Of a stretch of DNA of 64,000 nucleotides, positions 34,476-44,022 are shown piece by piece. The translations under genes and the position numbers were made by a program. This DNA comes from Paraburkholderia gardini (lineage in GTDB: Bacteria; Pseudomonadota; Gammaproteobacteria; Burkholderiales; Burkholderiaceae). Positions within the stretch are counted from its first letter, which is position 1, and the number at the start of each line of letters is the position of its first letter. The stretch covers positions 1 through 64,000 of the forward strand of contig NZ_CAJQYY010000027.1 of NCBI RefSeq assembly GCF_907164575.1. Direction: 5' to 3'. The notes under the pieces were generated by a model, which saw only the letters and a list, made by a program, of their open reading frames with translations, was not told the DNA's origin and ran no database searches.

Positions 34476-35267
34476 TCAGGCGGCTGCTTCATTCATTTCC
34501 TGCGCGTTCGATTCGGCGGCGAGCAGATTCAGCACGACGAGAATCGCGTCGCGGTTGTCGAGACTGATCTCGATGCCGAGTACGTCGGTGAGCCAGCAGC
34601 CGATCTTCGTATTGGAAAAATCGCCGGCGTCGGCCGTCTTTTTCATGGTGACGCCGAGTTTGACGGCGCGATAGTGATACGACGGCACGCTGAACTGCGC
34701 GGCAACCGCGGAAAGACCGCCCTTGCATTCGGAGCACCAGCCAAGGCTGCCGGCGAGCACGATCTGCTCGGGTTCGTCGAGGCTGGCGATAAAGGCCCGG
34801 GCGGCGCGGCGCACGCAGTGCTCGTTGAGACCGTAATCGGTCAGCACGCTGTCGACGGGGTCTTCGAGCGCCTGCGCGTGCAGGTCGATTTCCTGTTCCA
34901 TGCCGTCGTTTTCCATGGAGACGTTACGTTGATGACTTGCACTGCGCAGACAGTCGATCAGATAACGGCGGAAGTACGCACAGAGCGCGTAGCTGCTCGA
35001 CGGCGCGCTTTCCGGGCAGGCCTGCGATCCGGTGTGGCCCGGCGCGAGACGCAGCACCTTCGTGTAGATGAACTGCGCGACGAGTTCTTCCTTGTCTTCG
35101 CCGAGCGCCTGCAGCTCGACGGGATGATAGGCCCGCAGCGTGCGCCGCACGAGATCGTACATCGACGCCATTTCGTCGTGCGAGAGTTGGGTGCGACGCC
35201 GCCACAGATCGGGCAGGATCGCGTCGTCGAGGTGTCGTGCCAGTTCGCGGCCCGCAATGGCGCCCAT
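34476..35267 (-). CDS. Sigma-70-like protein of unknown function
   Basis: 263 residues. The segment ALCAYFRRYLIDCLRSASHQRN (about residues 94-115) resembles sigma region 2, and LSAVAAQFSVPSYHYRAVKLGVT (about 188-210) resembles a region 4 helix-turn-helix, with a D-EPEQIVL region between. A CSEC pair precedes the second motif. The C-terminal 45 residues are not recognised. GGAGG lies 5 bases before the start and a strong terminator follows, so it is a monocistronic gene. It could be a divergent sigma factor or an adaptor with that fold; no partner anti-sigma gene is adjacent. Confidence 0.6.
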   Translation of the reverse strand: MGAIAGRELARHLDDAILPDLWRRRTQLSHDEMASMYDLVRRTLRAYHPVELQALGEDKEELVAQFIYTKVLRLAPGHTGSQACPESAPSSSYALCAYFRRYLIDCLRSASHQRNVSMENDGMEQEIDLHAQALEDPVDSVLTDYGLNEHCVRRAARAFIASLDEPEQIVLAGSLGWCSECKGGLSAVAAQFSVPSYHYRAVKLGVTMKKTADAGDFSNTKIGCWLTDVLGIEISLDNRDAILVVLNLLAAESNAQEMNEAAA

Positions 35268-35564
35268 GAAAGCCTCCGTCGGTTAATTTGAGGCATGGAG
35301 CGCGGGGGAAGCGGATAATCCGCCGGGAAGCCTTGAAGCTGGCTGTCTGAAAAGCCCCGAAAGGCTTCGGCCGCGCTGGTAAGTTGCAACCAGTATGGTT
35401 TTTGCCGGCGGCTTCGCCTATATGGATTAAGTGTTAGCTGATGGGTAAACTGCCGGGTAAACCATCGCGACGAAACGGCATAACGGGCAGAACGGACATC
35501 ACGGCGCGTGCAACCCGCACGGTTCGCCGTCCAGACCGCCGGCTTCCGGCAAGGAGACCGCACG

Positions 35565-37406
35565 ATGCGGGCCGATCCCATCCAGCGCGCCATTGACGAA
35601 GATCTCGTGCCGGTCCTGTATGCGCAGGATCCGATTGCCTTTGTATCGCACTGGTTTTCGATCGTCGTGCTGGTCGCGATCTACTGGCCCGATATTCCGT
35701 TCCCCCATCTGTTCGCGCTGTGTTTCGGCTTTTACGGCTTCGCCAACTGCGCGGGGCTCGCGCTGTGGCTGTGCAATCGCCGCTGGCCCACGGCGCTTTC
35801 GCCGCGCGCCTGGATCAATCTGCACGCGCTGCGCGGTGCGCTGCTCTACTCGGCGCCGGGTGCCGCGATCTGGTTCGCGTTCCAGAGCGTCCATGTCGAC
35901 CTGCCGCTGCTGCACACGGTGATGCTCGTCACGCTCGCAGCCGGCGTGTTCATGTCGAACGGTTTCGATTTTCTCAACTTCGTGACCGCGATTCCGTTCC
36001 TGCTATTGCCGGCCATTGCGCTTCATTTCAGCGTCCACACGTTCGACCGCACGATTCTCGCGATCGTCCTCGCGTTTTTCTTCTGCGCGATCAACGTGTA
36101 TGCGCTGAGCTACCGGAAGCTGTTCCGCCGGGTCGTCGAGGCGCGCGTCGACCAGCAGTATCTGGCCGAATCGCTGGCCGCGCAGAAGCTGGTCGCCGAA
36201 GAGGCGAGCCTCGCGAAGACACGGTTTTTCGCGGCCGCGAGCCACGATCTGCGGCAGCCGCTGCATGCGATCGGGCTGCTCGCGGCGTCGCTCAACGACG
36301 GCACCGTCGCGCCCGCGCAGCACGCGAAGACCGCCGACCATATCGTGCGCAACGTCGAGGCGCTCAACCAGCTGTTCAACCAGGTGCTCGACCTCGCGCG
36401 GCTGGAGAGCGGGGTGACGCAGGTGATCCGGCTGCATTTCCGGCTCGACGAACTGTTCGAGCGCGTCGGTAGCCAGTACCGGCCGCAGGCCGCCGCGAAA
36501 GGGCTGGCGCTGCGGATCGCGCCGACTGCCGTCGTGGTGCATGGCGATCCGGTGCTGCTCGAACGCGTGCTGAGTAACCTGCTGTCCAACGCGGTGCGTT
36601 ATACCGAGGACGGCGCGATCTGGCTGGGTTTTCGTCGCGCGGGGCGCCGCGCGGGCGGCTATATCGAAGTGCGCGATTCAGGTATCGGCATTCCGCGCGC
36701 TGAACAGGAGCGCATTTTCGAGGAGTTCTATCAGGTCGCCAATCCGCAGCGCGACGCGCGCCAGGGGCACGGCCTCGGGCTGCCGACCGTGCGCCGGCTG
36801 GTGGGACTGCTGGGCGGAGAATTGCAGATGAACTCGGCGCCGGGGCGCGGTTCGACGTTCCGGTTCCTCGTTCAGCCGGGCGACCCGGCGCGGATCGTGT
36901 CGAGTCTCGGCGACACCGTGGTGAACAGTCCGGCGATCGAAGGGCGGCGTGTGCTATGCATCGACGACGATCCATCGATTCTCGAAGGGCTGTCGGCGTT
37001 GCTTGGTCGCTGGGGCTGCGTCGTGCGCGGCGTACCGGACGAAATCCAGGCGCTGCAGGCGGTCGGCGAAGGGTTCGTGCCGGATGCGGTGCTTTGCGAC
37101 TACCAGTTGTCGAACCATCGAACGGGCGCGCAGGCGCTGTACGCCGTGCGCGATGCGCTGCGCCACGCGGGGCACGGCGAGGTCGCCACGCTGCTGATTA
37201 CCGGCGACATGGCTTCGCCCGATCTGGAGGCGCTCTCCGCGCAGGGTATTCCGGTGCTGCACAAACCGGTGACGCCGGCGCGTCTGCGCCGCACGCTTGA
37301 AAGCCTGTGGCAGCAGCACGCGGCGAAAAGCGGCGTCGAATCGGGTACGACAGGTGGCGAGTCGGCTGGTGCGCAGCCGCCTGTCGCCATCGACGGACAG
37401 CATTGA
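35565..37406 (+). CDS. Hybrid sensor histidine kinase with C-terminal receiver
   Basis: 613-residue membrane kinase. About six hydrophobic helices occupy residues 25-185, then a coiled linker, the HisKA domain with the phospho-acceptor His227 (FFAAASHDLRQPLH), the ATPase domain (NLLSNAVRYTEDG, DSGIGI, GHGLGL) and a receiver domain with a DDDPS acidic pair, phosphoacceptor Asp in LCDYQL and a Lys in LHKPVT. AAGGAGA precedes the start. The LuxR-type response regulator gene on the opposite strand ends 37 bases away and is a likely partner. Confidence 0.93.
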   Translation: MRADPIQRAIDEDLVPVLYAQDPIAFVSHWFSIVVLVAIYWPDIPFPHLFALCFGFYGFANCAGLALWLCNRRWPTALSPRAWINLHALRGALLYSAPGAAIWFAFQSVHVDLPLLHTVMLVTLAAGVFMSNGFDFLNFVTAIPFLLLPAIALHFSVHTFDRTILAIVLAFFFCAINVYALSYRKLFRRVVEARVDQQYLAESLAAQKLVAEEASLAKTRFFAAASHDLRQPLHAIGLLAASLNDGTVAPAQHAKTADHIVRNVEALNQLFNQVLDLARLESGVTQVIRLHFRLDELFERVGSQYRPQAAAKGLALRIAPTAVVVHGDPVLLERVLSNLLSNAVRYTEDGAIWLGFRRAGRRAGGYIEVRDSGIGIPRAEQERIFEEFYQVANPQRDARQGHGLGLPTVRRLVGLLGGELQMNSAPGRGSTFRFLVQPGDPARIVSSLGDTVVNSPAIEGRRVLCIDDDPSILEGLSALLGRWGCVVRGVPDEIQALQAVGEGFVPDAVLCDYQLSNHRTGAQALYAVRDALRHAGHGEVATLLITGDMASPDLEALSAQGIPVLHKPVTPARLRRTLESLWQQHAAKSGVESGTTGGESAGAQPPVAIDGQH

Positions 37407-37443
37407 ACGCACTGCCCGCAACACGATACGTGCAATCTCCGCG

Positions 37444-38163
37444 CTAAAGCGTTTTGCCGGCTTCGAGCCAGCCGTTGATCACGGCGATCGCGGTGGACCG
37501 GTTATGCACGCCCAGCGCCCGGAAAATCACCGACAGATGTACCTTGACGGTTCCTTCGGCGACACCGAGTTCACGCGCGATCATCTTGTTGGTCCAGCCG
37601 CGATGCACGAGCCGCATGATGTCCTGCTGGCGCGGCGACAGGTTTTCCAGCAGATGCCGCTGATGCGGCTGCAACTGATGCGCGGGCGGCACGGTTTCGA
37701 GGACGGCTGTCTCGGCGCCCGCGGGAGCGCGCGCGGCCGCCGCGCCGGCCGCGTCGCGCGTGCCGAGCAGGCTGAGCGCTTCCATCGGCACGTAGGCGCC
37801 GCCGGACAGCACCAGTTCGATCGCCTTCAACATCACGCTCGCGGGCTGGCGCTTCGGCACGAAGCCGAGCGCGCCGGCGGCGAGCACGGCGCGCATTTCG
37901 TCGGGCGATTCTTCAGCGGAAAGGACGACCACCGGCAACGCCGGGTTCGCCTTGAGCAGGACTTCCAGCGATCCCGCTCCCTCCATGCCGGGCATGTGCA
38001 GATCGACAATCGCGAGGTCATGGTTGGCATCGGGCCGCGCGGCGGCGGCGAGCGTCTCCCACGTATCGGCCTCGTCGAACTGGGCATCGGCATCGAGTCC
38101 GCGCAGCAGGCCTTTGACGCCCTGGCGGATCAGTTCATGGTCGTCGGCCACAAGAAACTTCAT
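37444..38163 (-). CDS. LuxR/NarL-type response regulator
   Basis: 239 residues: receiver domain (residues 1-120) with ADDHELIRQG, phospho-acceptor Asp in LAIVDLHMPG and Lys in GFVPKRQPA, then an Ala/Pro linker and a C-terminal LuxR helix-turn-helix (LSPRQQDIMRLVHRGWTNKMIARELGVAEGTVKVHLSVIFRALG region, about 173-215). GGAG lies 6 bases before the start. It faces the hybrid kinase gene and probably receives phosphate from it. Confidence 0.93.
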   Translation of the reverse strand: MKFLVADDHELIRQGVKGLLRGLDADAQFDEADTWETLAAAARPDANHDLAIVDLHMPGMEGAGSLEVLLKANPALPVVVLSAEESPDEMRAVLAAGALGFVPKRQPASVMLKAIELVLSGGAYVPMEALSLLGTRDAAGAAAARAPAGAETAVLETVPPAHQLQPHQRHLLENLSPRQQDIMRLVHRGWTNKMIARELGVAEGTVKVHLSVIFRALGVHNRSTAIAVINGWLEAGKTL

Positions 38164-38496
38164 GATGTCTCCGCGTGTGGGCCCTGCCGGTTTGTCCTGC
38201 TACTCTTGTTGTCTGACGGTCGGAACCGGTCAGCGCCGCAGTGTGGCTATTCTGCCCGATGCGGCGAGCCGATGCGCGTCCGTCTTCTCCCTGTGTCGCC
38301 AGGTTGCCTCGCTGCGAGGCGTGACCCCTGGCAACGACCGCAGCAGGCCACGCAGACATCCTTGCATGGCTTACCAGGTAGACGAGTGGATTGAAGCGAT
38401 TTTGAACCGTTGCACACCTGGCATTGCAGAATATGCGGCACGGTTCAAACGGGTGTTTCTTGTGGGCTTCGCAGCCCGCTTTCCGGCGTGATCGCG
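38164..38496. other. Intergenic region between response regulator and cyd operon
   Basis: 333 bases holding the regulator's promoter and the 3' end of the cytochrome operon. A GGGCT/AGCCC hairpin around 38467-38480 lies just past the DUF2474 stop but lacks a T-run. No gene or tRNA recognised. Confidence 0.4.
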
Positions 38497-38673
38497 TTAA
38501 CGCGAAACCGCGAAGAGCGTCGCGTTCATGAAGATCCGGAACGCGAAACCGAGCGAGACGGCCGCCGAAACACCGCCGCCCCACAACAGCACGAACCAGA
38601 GCCAGCCAGGCAGACGGAAGCTTGCGGCACCGCGCTTGCGTGCGCGGAAACGGGTCAGGGCAGTGAGGCGCAT
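38497..38673 (-). CDS. Small DUF2474-type subunit of cytochrome bd oxidase
   Basis: 58-residue single-pass membrane protein ending in the segment LPGWLWFVLLWGGGVSAAV..., which matches the short DUF2474 proteins found after cioAB in proteobacteria. It follows cydB by about 80 bases on the same strand. The start is uncertain, because no good ribosome-binding site is seen before this ATG. Like CydX, it probably stabilises the oxidase complex. Confidence 0.65.
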   Translation of the reverse strand: MRLTALTRFRARKRGAASFRLPGWLWFVLLWGGGVSAAVSLGFAFRIFMNATLFAVSR

Positions 38674-38752
38674 AGGGTTGGCGATGATGTGTGCGACGTG
38701 CGTTCCGGTTTCCTCAGTGGATATCCGGCGATGGCTGCTGGTTTTCAGCGGC

Positions 38753-39754
38753 TTAGTGGTAATGGATATCGCCATGACGAACCTTGCCGCGAAATACCCA
38801 GTATCCCATCGTCGTGTACGCGAGGATGACGGGCAGGATCACCGCGGCGCCCACGAGCGTGAACACCTGGCTCGAACGTGGCGCGGCGGCTTCCCAGAGC
38901 GTCATGCTCGACGGGATCGCATACGGCCACAGGCTCACCAGCAAGCCGGCGTAGCCGAGCAGCACAAGTCCGAGCGCGAGCGCGAACGGCGTATTGTGGT
39001 GACGATTCCGCACGGCACGCCGCATGAAGAACGCGCAGATCGCGACGAGGAGCGGCACCGGCAGCAGGCGATAGAAGAGCCCGTCATGGAACCAGCGCGC
39101 GGCGATCGCCGGGTCTTGCAGCGGCGTCCACAGGCTGACCACGGCGATGAACCCGAGCAGCACCACGGTGAGCGGCCAGACAACGCGATGCAGGCGCCGT
39201 TGCAGATCGCCTTCGGTCTTCGCGACGAGCCAGCAGCAGCCGAGCAGCGCATACGTGACGACGAGCCCGAGGCCAGTCAGCAGACTGAACGGCGTGAGCC
39301 AGCCGAACGCATCGCCGGCGAAGCTGCCGTCCACGACCGGAATGCCCTGCAGGAACGCGCCAAGGACGATGCCCTGAAAGAACGCCGCGCCCGTCGAGCC
39401 GCCGATGAACGCCAGGTCCCACAGATGCTTCGTGCGGTTCGCCTTCGAGCGGATTTCGAATGACACGCCACGAAAGATCAGGCACGTAAGCATGAACACG
39501 AGCGGCAGATACAGCGCCGAAAGCACCGTCGAATAGACGACCGGAAACACCGCGAAGAGGCCGGCGCCGCCGAGCACGAGCCACGTTTCGTTGCCGTCCC
39601 ACACGGGCGCGACGGTATTCATCATCAGGTCGCGTTCCTTCTCGTCCGGGAAGAACGGAAACACAATGCCAATGCCGAGATCGAAGCCGTCCAGCACGAC
39701 ATACATGAAAAGGCCCAGTGCGATGATCCCGGCCCACACTACGGTAACGTCCAT
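38753..39754 (-). CDS. cydB: Cytochrome bd-type (CIO) quinol oxidase subunit II
   Basis: 333-residue membrane protein with about nine helices, the CydB/CioB partner that scaffolds the haem subunit. The opening VTVVWAGIIALGLFMYVVLDGFDLGIG and WDGNETWLVLGGAGLFA are conserved family segments. It lies 28 bases after cydA. Confidence 0.93.
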   Translation of the reverse strand: MDVTVVWAGIIALGLFMYVVLDGFDLGIGIVFPFFPDEKERDLMMNTVAPVWDGNETWLVLGGAGLFAVFPVVYSTVLSALYLPLVFMLTCLIFRGVSFEIRSKANRTKHLWDLAFIGGSTGAAFFQGIVLGAFLQGIPVVDGSFAGDAFGWLTPFSLLTGLGLVVTYALLGCCWLVAKTEGDLQRRLHRVVWPLTVVLLGFIAVVSLWTPLQDPAIAARWFHDGLFYRLLPVPLLVAICAFFMRRAVRNRHHNTPFALALGLVLLGYAGLLVSLWPYAIPSSMTLWEAAAPRSSQVFTLVGAAVILPVILAYTTMGYWVFRGKVRHGDIHYH

Positions 39755-39782
39755 TTCGTTTTCGCCTTGAAATACAGGGGTT

Positions 39783-41195
39783 TTATGCAGCGTCGATCAT
39801 CGCGTCGGCGGCGGAAAGCGGCCGGCGCGCGGTGTGACCGGGTGTGTTGCCAGGCAACGCGTCATGCGTGTCGCCCGGCAGCGTGGGGCCGGTGCGCATC
39901 AGCTTGAGCATGTAATAGACGCCGGTGCCGAACACGAGAAAGTAGACGATCACGAATGCCATCAGCGAGATGCCGACCTGCTGCGCCGTCAATGGCGAAA
40001 CGGCCTGCACGGTACGCATCACGCCGTAGACCACCCACGGCTGGCGTCCGACTTCGGTCGTGATCCAGCCCGCGAGCAGCGTGATGAAACCCGTCGGCCC
40101 CATCGCGACGACAAAGCGCAGGAACCACTTCGATTCATAGAGGCGGTCGCCGCGTCGCAGTGCCCACGCGATCAGCGACATCAGGATCATCAGTACGCCG
40201 AGCCCGACCATCACGCGAAAACTCCAGAACACGATCGTCGAATTCGGCCGGTCCTGCGGAGCGAAGCTTTTCAGTCCGCGAATTTCGCCATCCCAGCTAT
40301 GCGTGAGGATCAGGCTGCCGAGGTGTGGAATCGAAACCGCGTAGCGGGTTGTTTCCGCCTTCATGTCGGGCAGGCCGAAGAGGTTGAGCGCCGTGCCGCC
40401 TTTTTCCGTGTCCCACAGGCCCTCGATCGCGGCAATCTTGGCCGGTTGATATTCACGCGTGTTGATGCCGTGCTGGTCGCCGACCAGCGCCTGAACCGGT
40501 GCGAGAACCAGCAGCATCCAGAGCGCCATCGAGAACATCTTTTTCGTGGCCGCGTCGCGCCGGCCCTTCAGCAGATGCCACGCACCCACGGCCGCGACGA
40601 CGAGCGCACCGACGATGAACGCGGCGATCGACATGTGCGCGAGCCGGTACGGAAACGACGGGTTGAAGATGATCTTGAACCAGTCGAGCGGCACGACCTG
40701 GCCGTTGACGACTTCGAAGCCTTGCGGCGTCTGCATCCAGCTGTTGGACGCGAGAATCCAGAACGTCGAGATCAGCGTGCCCAGCGCGACCATCAGCGTC
40801 GCGCCGAAGTGCGCACGCGCGCTGACGCGCTGCCAGCCGAACAGCATGATGCCGAGGAAGCCCGCTTCGAGGAAGAAGGCGGTCATCACCTCGTACATCA
40901 GAAGCGGGCCGGTGACGGGGCCCGCGAAACTGGAGAAGCCGGACCAGTTCGTGCCGAACTCGTAGCTCATCACGACGCCGGAGACGACGCCCATGCCGAA
41001 GGCCACTGCAAAGATCTTAGACCAGAAGAGACAAAGGTCTTTGTAGTACGCCTTGCCGGTTTTGAGCCAGCGCCATTCGAGTACGGCGATGAAACTGGCG
41101 AGCCCGATGCTCAGCGCCGGAAAGATGATGTGAAAGGAAATCGTGAATGCGAACTGAAGCCGGGCGAGATCGAATGCCGAGAGTGCAGTGTTCAT
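39783..41195 (-). CDS. cydA: Cytochrome bd-type (CIO) quinol oxidase subunit I
   Basis: 470-residue haem-bearing subunit that reduces O2 to water with quinol. Conserved parts: ARLQFAFTISFHIIFPALSIG with the haem His, GRQPWVVYGVMRT and the GVVMSYEFGTNWSGF segment. The Q-loop region is short, which places it in the cyanide-insensitive (CIO) branch rather than the long-loop E. coli CydA type. It is the first gene of the operon. Confidence 0.95.
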   Translation of the reverse strand: MNTALSAFDLARLQFAFTISFHIIFPALSIGLASFIAVLEWRWLKTGKAYYKDLCLFWSKIFAVAFGMGVVSGVVMSYEFGTNWSGFSSFAGPVTGPLLMYEVMTAFFLEAGFLGIMLFGWQRVSARAHFGATLMVALGTLISTFWILASNSWMQTPQGFEVVNGQVVPLDWFKIIFNPSFPYRLAHMSIAAFIVGALVVAAVGAWHLLKGRRDAATKKMFSMALWMLLVLAPVQALVGDQHGINTREYQPAKIAAIEGLWDTEKGGTALNLFGLPDMKAETTRYAVSIPHLGSLILTHSWDGEIRGLKSFAPQDRPNSTIVFWSFRVMVGLGVLMILMSLIAWALRRGDRLYESKWFLRFVVAMGPTGFITLLAGWITTEVGRQPWVVYGVMRTVQAVSPLTAQQVGISLMAFVIVYFLVFGTGVYYMLKLMRTGPTLPGDTHDALPGNTPGHTARRPLSAADAMIDAA

Positions 41196-41361
41196 GAGCA
41201 GGTTGCGAAAATCAGACTACGCGCGTCGACCGCTGTCGAAACGCACTGCGATGTGCAGATGGACGCAAGCGTAGGGGAATGCGCGCGGATTTGCTGCGTC
41301 GCGGAACAGGGCGCGACGGCACGTGCAGGGCTGCACGCACGGACGTTATCGAGATAAGCCG

Positions 41362-41375
41362 TTGATCAGTATCGG
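41362..41375. promoter_or_regulatory. Possible FNR/ANR-type site upstream of cydA
   Basis: TTGATCAGTATCGG has a perfect TTGAT half and a degenerate second half (ATCGG instead of ATCAA), 167 bases upstream of cydA. Oxygen-sensing control of bd oxidases is common, but the match is imperfect. Confidence 0.3.
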
Positions 41376-41466
41376 AGTTTTCACGCGGCGGATTTGTGCG
41401 CCGCGGCGTGCTGTCGCAGGGGGATGTGCGGCAATCGACCGCGCTGTTTGGGCGCGGGTCGTCGCA

Positions 41467-42435
41467 CTAGATCGACGTGATGCGTGAAGTGCTTCCGTGG
41501 CCGGTCGTGAGGCGTGTAATCCCATGCGCGCACCAGGCCGCGATCACAAATGGCGCGGTCATGCAGGTCCAGCCGAGGTGGTTAGCAAGCTGTTGCAGCA
41601 GCACCGATAACGCGATGGCCGCGACTGCCGCTATGGCGGCGCTGTCCGCTACCGCAAGCGCGGCGAGCGCGCCGTTGAAGCCCAGCAGACCCGCGTCGAA
41701 CGAGGAGAGTGTCGCGCCGGATAGCAGATGCCCGCCCGTTGCGAGCGCGGCGCCTGCGAGCGCCCAGCACGCGTGCCGTCGCGATGAGACCGCGATGCCC
41801 GCGACGATCAGCATGCCCGGTAACGCGCCCGAAGCGAACGTCGTTTGCGCAATGCCGGCGAACACGCCATGCAGCACGTCCATCGACGAAATCACACCCA
41901 CGGCACTGATGACGCCATGCGGTGCATCGGTGTGCGCGGCAGACCCGACCAGCGCAAGCCACGCCCACGTCACGATCAGACACGGGCTCGAATAGCAGCA
42001 GACATGAAACCTTTGCAGGAGACGCGACCACGGATCGTGTATCCATGCCGTGGCGGTCGCGGCAAGAATGGCGATGGCGGCGGCGGTCGCATCGTCGGCG
42101 ATGAACGTGAAGGCGGCCAGTGCGGCCAGCGCGCCGTTGAAACCGTGCAGGCCGGCGCGTGTATCCTGCTCGTCATAACCCGCGAGCACGGCGCTGATGT
42201 TCGCGCTGACGGCACCCATGAGCGCCGCGCAGGCGAGCCGGGGATCGCAGATGACGAGTGCCGCGAGCACGCACGCGCCCGTCGCGGCGTTTCCTTGCAG
42301 GACGATTTGCCCGAGACTGCGCAGCAGGGTGCGTAGCGCCGCGGATTCGGTCGGGGTGGTCGTCGCGTGCATACAGGATGAAGAGAAGATCGCGCGAAGC
42401 ACCCGGCGCGACTGGCGGATTGAAACCGCGAGCAT
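41467..42435 (-). CDS. Urea-transporter-family membrane protein
   Basis: 322-residue membrane protein with about ten helices and two internal repeats, each with the urea-transporter signature: GLHGFNGALAALA (about residues 95-107) and GLLGFNGALAALA (about 255-267). Channels of this family pass urea passively. The start is uncertain (42435 or an ATG at 42372); neither has a strong ribosome-binding site. No urease genes are in the window. Confidence 0.8.
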   Translation of the reverse strand: MLAVSIRQSRRVLRAIFSSSCMHATTTPTESAALRTLLRSLGQIVLQGNAATGACVLAALVICDPRLACAALMGAVSANISAVLAGYDEQDTRAGLHGFNGALAALAAFTFIADDATAAAIAILAATATAWIHDPWSRLLQRFHVCCYSSPCLIVTWAWLALVGSAAHTDAPHGVISAVGVISSMDVLHGVFAGIAQTTFASGALPGMLIVAGIAVSSRRHACWALAGAALATGGHLLSGATLSSFDAGLLGFNGALAALAVADSAAIAAVAAIALSVLLQQLANHLGWTCMTAPFVIAAWCAHGITRLTTGHGSTSRITSI

Positions 42436-42525
42436 AGGTCAGTTGCCCTTCACCCGGCATGTGCCAGCATCGATAGTGGCTATTTGCAGCGTCATCGCTG
42501 AAATCGACCTGAAGGAGGTATCGAT

Positions 42526-43095
42526 ATGCGTGAAGTCCGCTGGACATCGGAAGAAGGCGACGGCATCGAGCATCTCGCGTTCGATGCGCGCGGTGACGGG
42601 TTTCATGTCGAGAGCGCCGTCGTCGGGCAGCGATATGGGCGTTCCTACGGTCTGTTCTACAGCGTGACCTGCGACGTGCAATGGCGCGCGACGCATGCGT
42701 GGCTGAAGATCGCGGGCGGTGGCGAAGTGGAACTGCGCGGCGATGGCGCGGGTCACTGGCGCGACGGCAGCGGCCGTGCACTGGACGCAATCGAAGGTTG
42801 TATCGACATCGACATCGCCGCCACGCCGTTCACCAACACGTTGCCCATCCGCCGGCTGAAACTGGCAAAGGGTGCGCGTCAGCCGATTTCCGTGGCTTAT
42901 ATTTCGACGCCGGATCTCGCGGTCAGCCGCGTCGAGCAGGCGTACACGTGTATCGAACCCGATCGCGAGTATCGCTACGAAGGCATCTTCCGCAATTTCG
43001 CCGCGAACATGACAATCGACGAAGACGGTCTCGTCATCGACTATCCGTCGCTGTTCAGACGTTTGCCTGCGCCTGATCGCCAGTCACTGCGCTGA
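42526..43095 (+). CDS. Putative glycolipid-binding domain protein
   Basis: 189-residue soluble protein matching the small family called putative glycolipid-binding (PF06475, PA1994-like): VRWTSEEGDGIEHLAF near the start and a beta-rich body including CIDIDIAATPFTNTLPIRRL. GAAGGAGG gives a strong ribosome-binding site. The cellular role is not known. Confidence 0.8.
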   Translation: MREVRWTSEEGDGIEHLAFDARGDGFHVESAVVGQRYGRSYGLFYSVTCDVQWRATHAWLKIAGGGEVELRGDGAGHWRDGSGRALDAIEGCIDIDIAATPFTNTLPIRRLKLAKGARQPISVAYISTPDLAVSRVEQAYTCIEPDREYRYEGIFRNFAANMTIDEDGLVIDYPSLFRRLPAPDRQSLR

Positions 43096-43203
43096 AAGCC
43101 GCGTGCAATCCACGTATCACGCGGCGCCGGAAGAAGAGCCGGCGTGCCGCGATTTCAACACGTTCGACGTTCCGCGTTCTTTCGCGGTTTAACGGGCGGG
43201 CGT

Positions 43204-43791
43204 TCAATTCTTGCGGCTGAAGTCCCGTGGCGGAGCATCGGCGCCCGGGCCAAGCGTGCGTTGCATGAGCGTCGTATCGAGCCATCGGCCGTGCTTGAAA
43301 CCGACGGCCTTGAGCGTACCGGTCAGCTCGAAGCCAAGACTGCCGTGCAGCGACATCGAACCGCCGCTTCCGCCATCGGCGATCACGGCGATCATCTGCC
43401 GCCACGGTCCCGACTCGCAACGTTCGATCAACGCCTTGAGCAGGATGCGGCCGATGCCGCGCCCGCGAAACGCATCGTCGACATAGATCGAGTCTTCGAT
43501 CGTGTGGCGATACGCGGCACGCGGCCGGTACGGCGTCGCGTAGCAGTAGCCGGCCACGACACCGTCGACTTCCGCCACCATGTAAGGCAGGCCATGCCCG
43601 AGCACCGATTCGCGACGGGCGCGAAGATCGTCGACTGAAGGCGGCGTTTCCTCGAACGATGCGACGCCTGTAAGCACATGGTGCGCGTAGATGGCCTGGA
43701 TCGCGGGCAGATCGGCTTCGGTGGCGTCGCGCACGTGTGGCGCCGTGGTGCCGGGCGCGGCGTTCGCTTCGGTATGGGATCCGGTATTCAT
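43204..43791 (-). CDS. GNAT-family N-acetyltransferase (phosphinothricin-type)
   Basis: 195-residue acetyltransferase. VRDATEADLPAIQAIYAHHV is the typical opening and FRGRGIGRILLKALIE (about residues 107-122) is the acetyl-CoA-binding motif A. The closest class by pattern is PAT/bar-like enzymes that acetylate amino-acid analogues such as methionine sulfone or phosphinothricin. The start at 43791 is chosen because upstream in-frame codons look non-coding. Confidence 0.88.
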   Translation of the reverse strand: MNTGSHTEANAAPGTTAPHVRDATEADLPAIQAIYAHHVLTGVASFEETPPSVDDLRARRESVLGHGLPYMVAEVDGVVAGYCYATPYRPRAAYRHTIEDSIYVDDAFRGRGIGRILLKALIERCESGPWRQMIAVIADGGSGGSMSLHGSLGFELTGTLKAVGFKHGRWLDTTLMQRTLGPGADAPPRDFSRKN

Positions 43792-44022
43792 GCGTGTCTG
43801 GAAAGAGAGGGGGGAGGCTGGCGTGCGAGCTTTTACTATGCCCGTAGTGCGCACGAATTTGAAGCCGCTCAAAAAAACAGCACGGCTCGCGATGAGCCTG
43901 CCTGTGCATGAAAATGTAAGCTGCGGCGCATCGTCAGCAGGACACGCGGCGTTTGCGTGTGTCATCTGCGTGGTATATATCTTCGTACGTGATGCAATTC
44001 CTGAACCTGACACGGAGCATGC

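Noticed and set aside
38247..38500. Possible tRNA or small structured RNA near the cyd operon
   Set aside because: No cloverleaf with a TTC-type arm could be built; only a short GC hairpin is present.
43204..44013. Longer version of the GNAT protein starting at 44013
   Set aside because: The added residues look non-coding and overlap the promoter region of the Spy-like gene.
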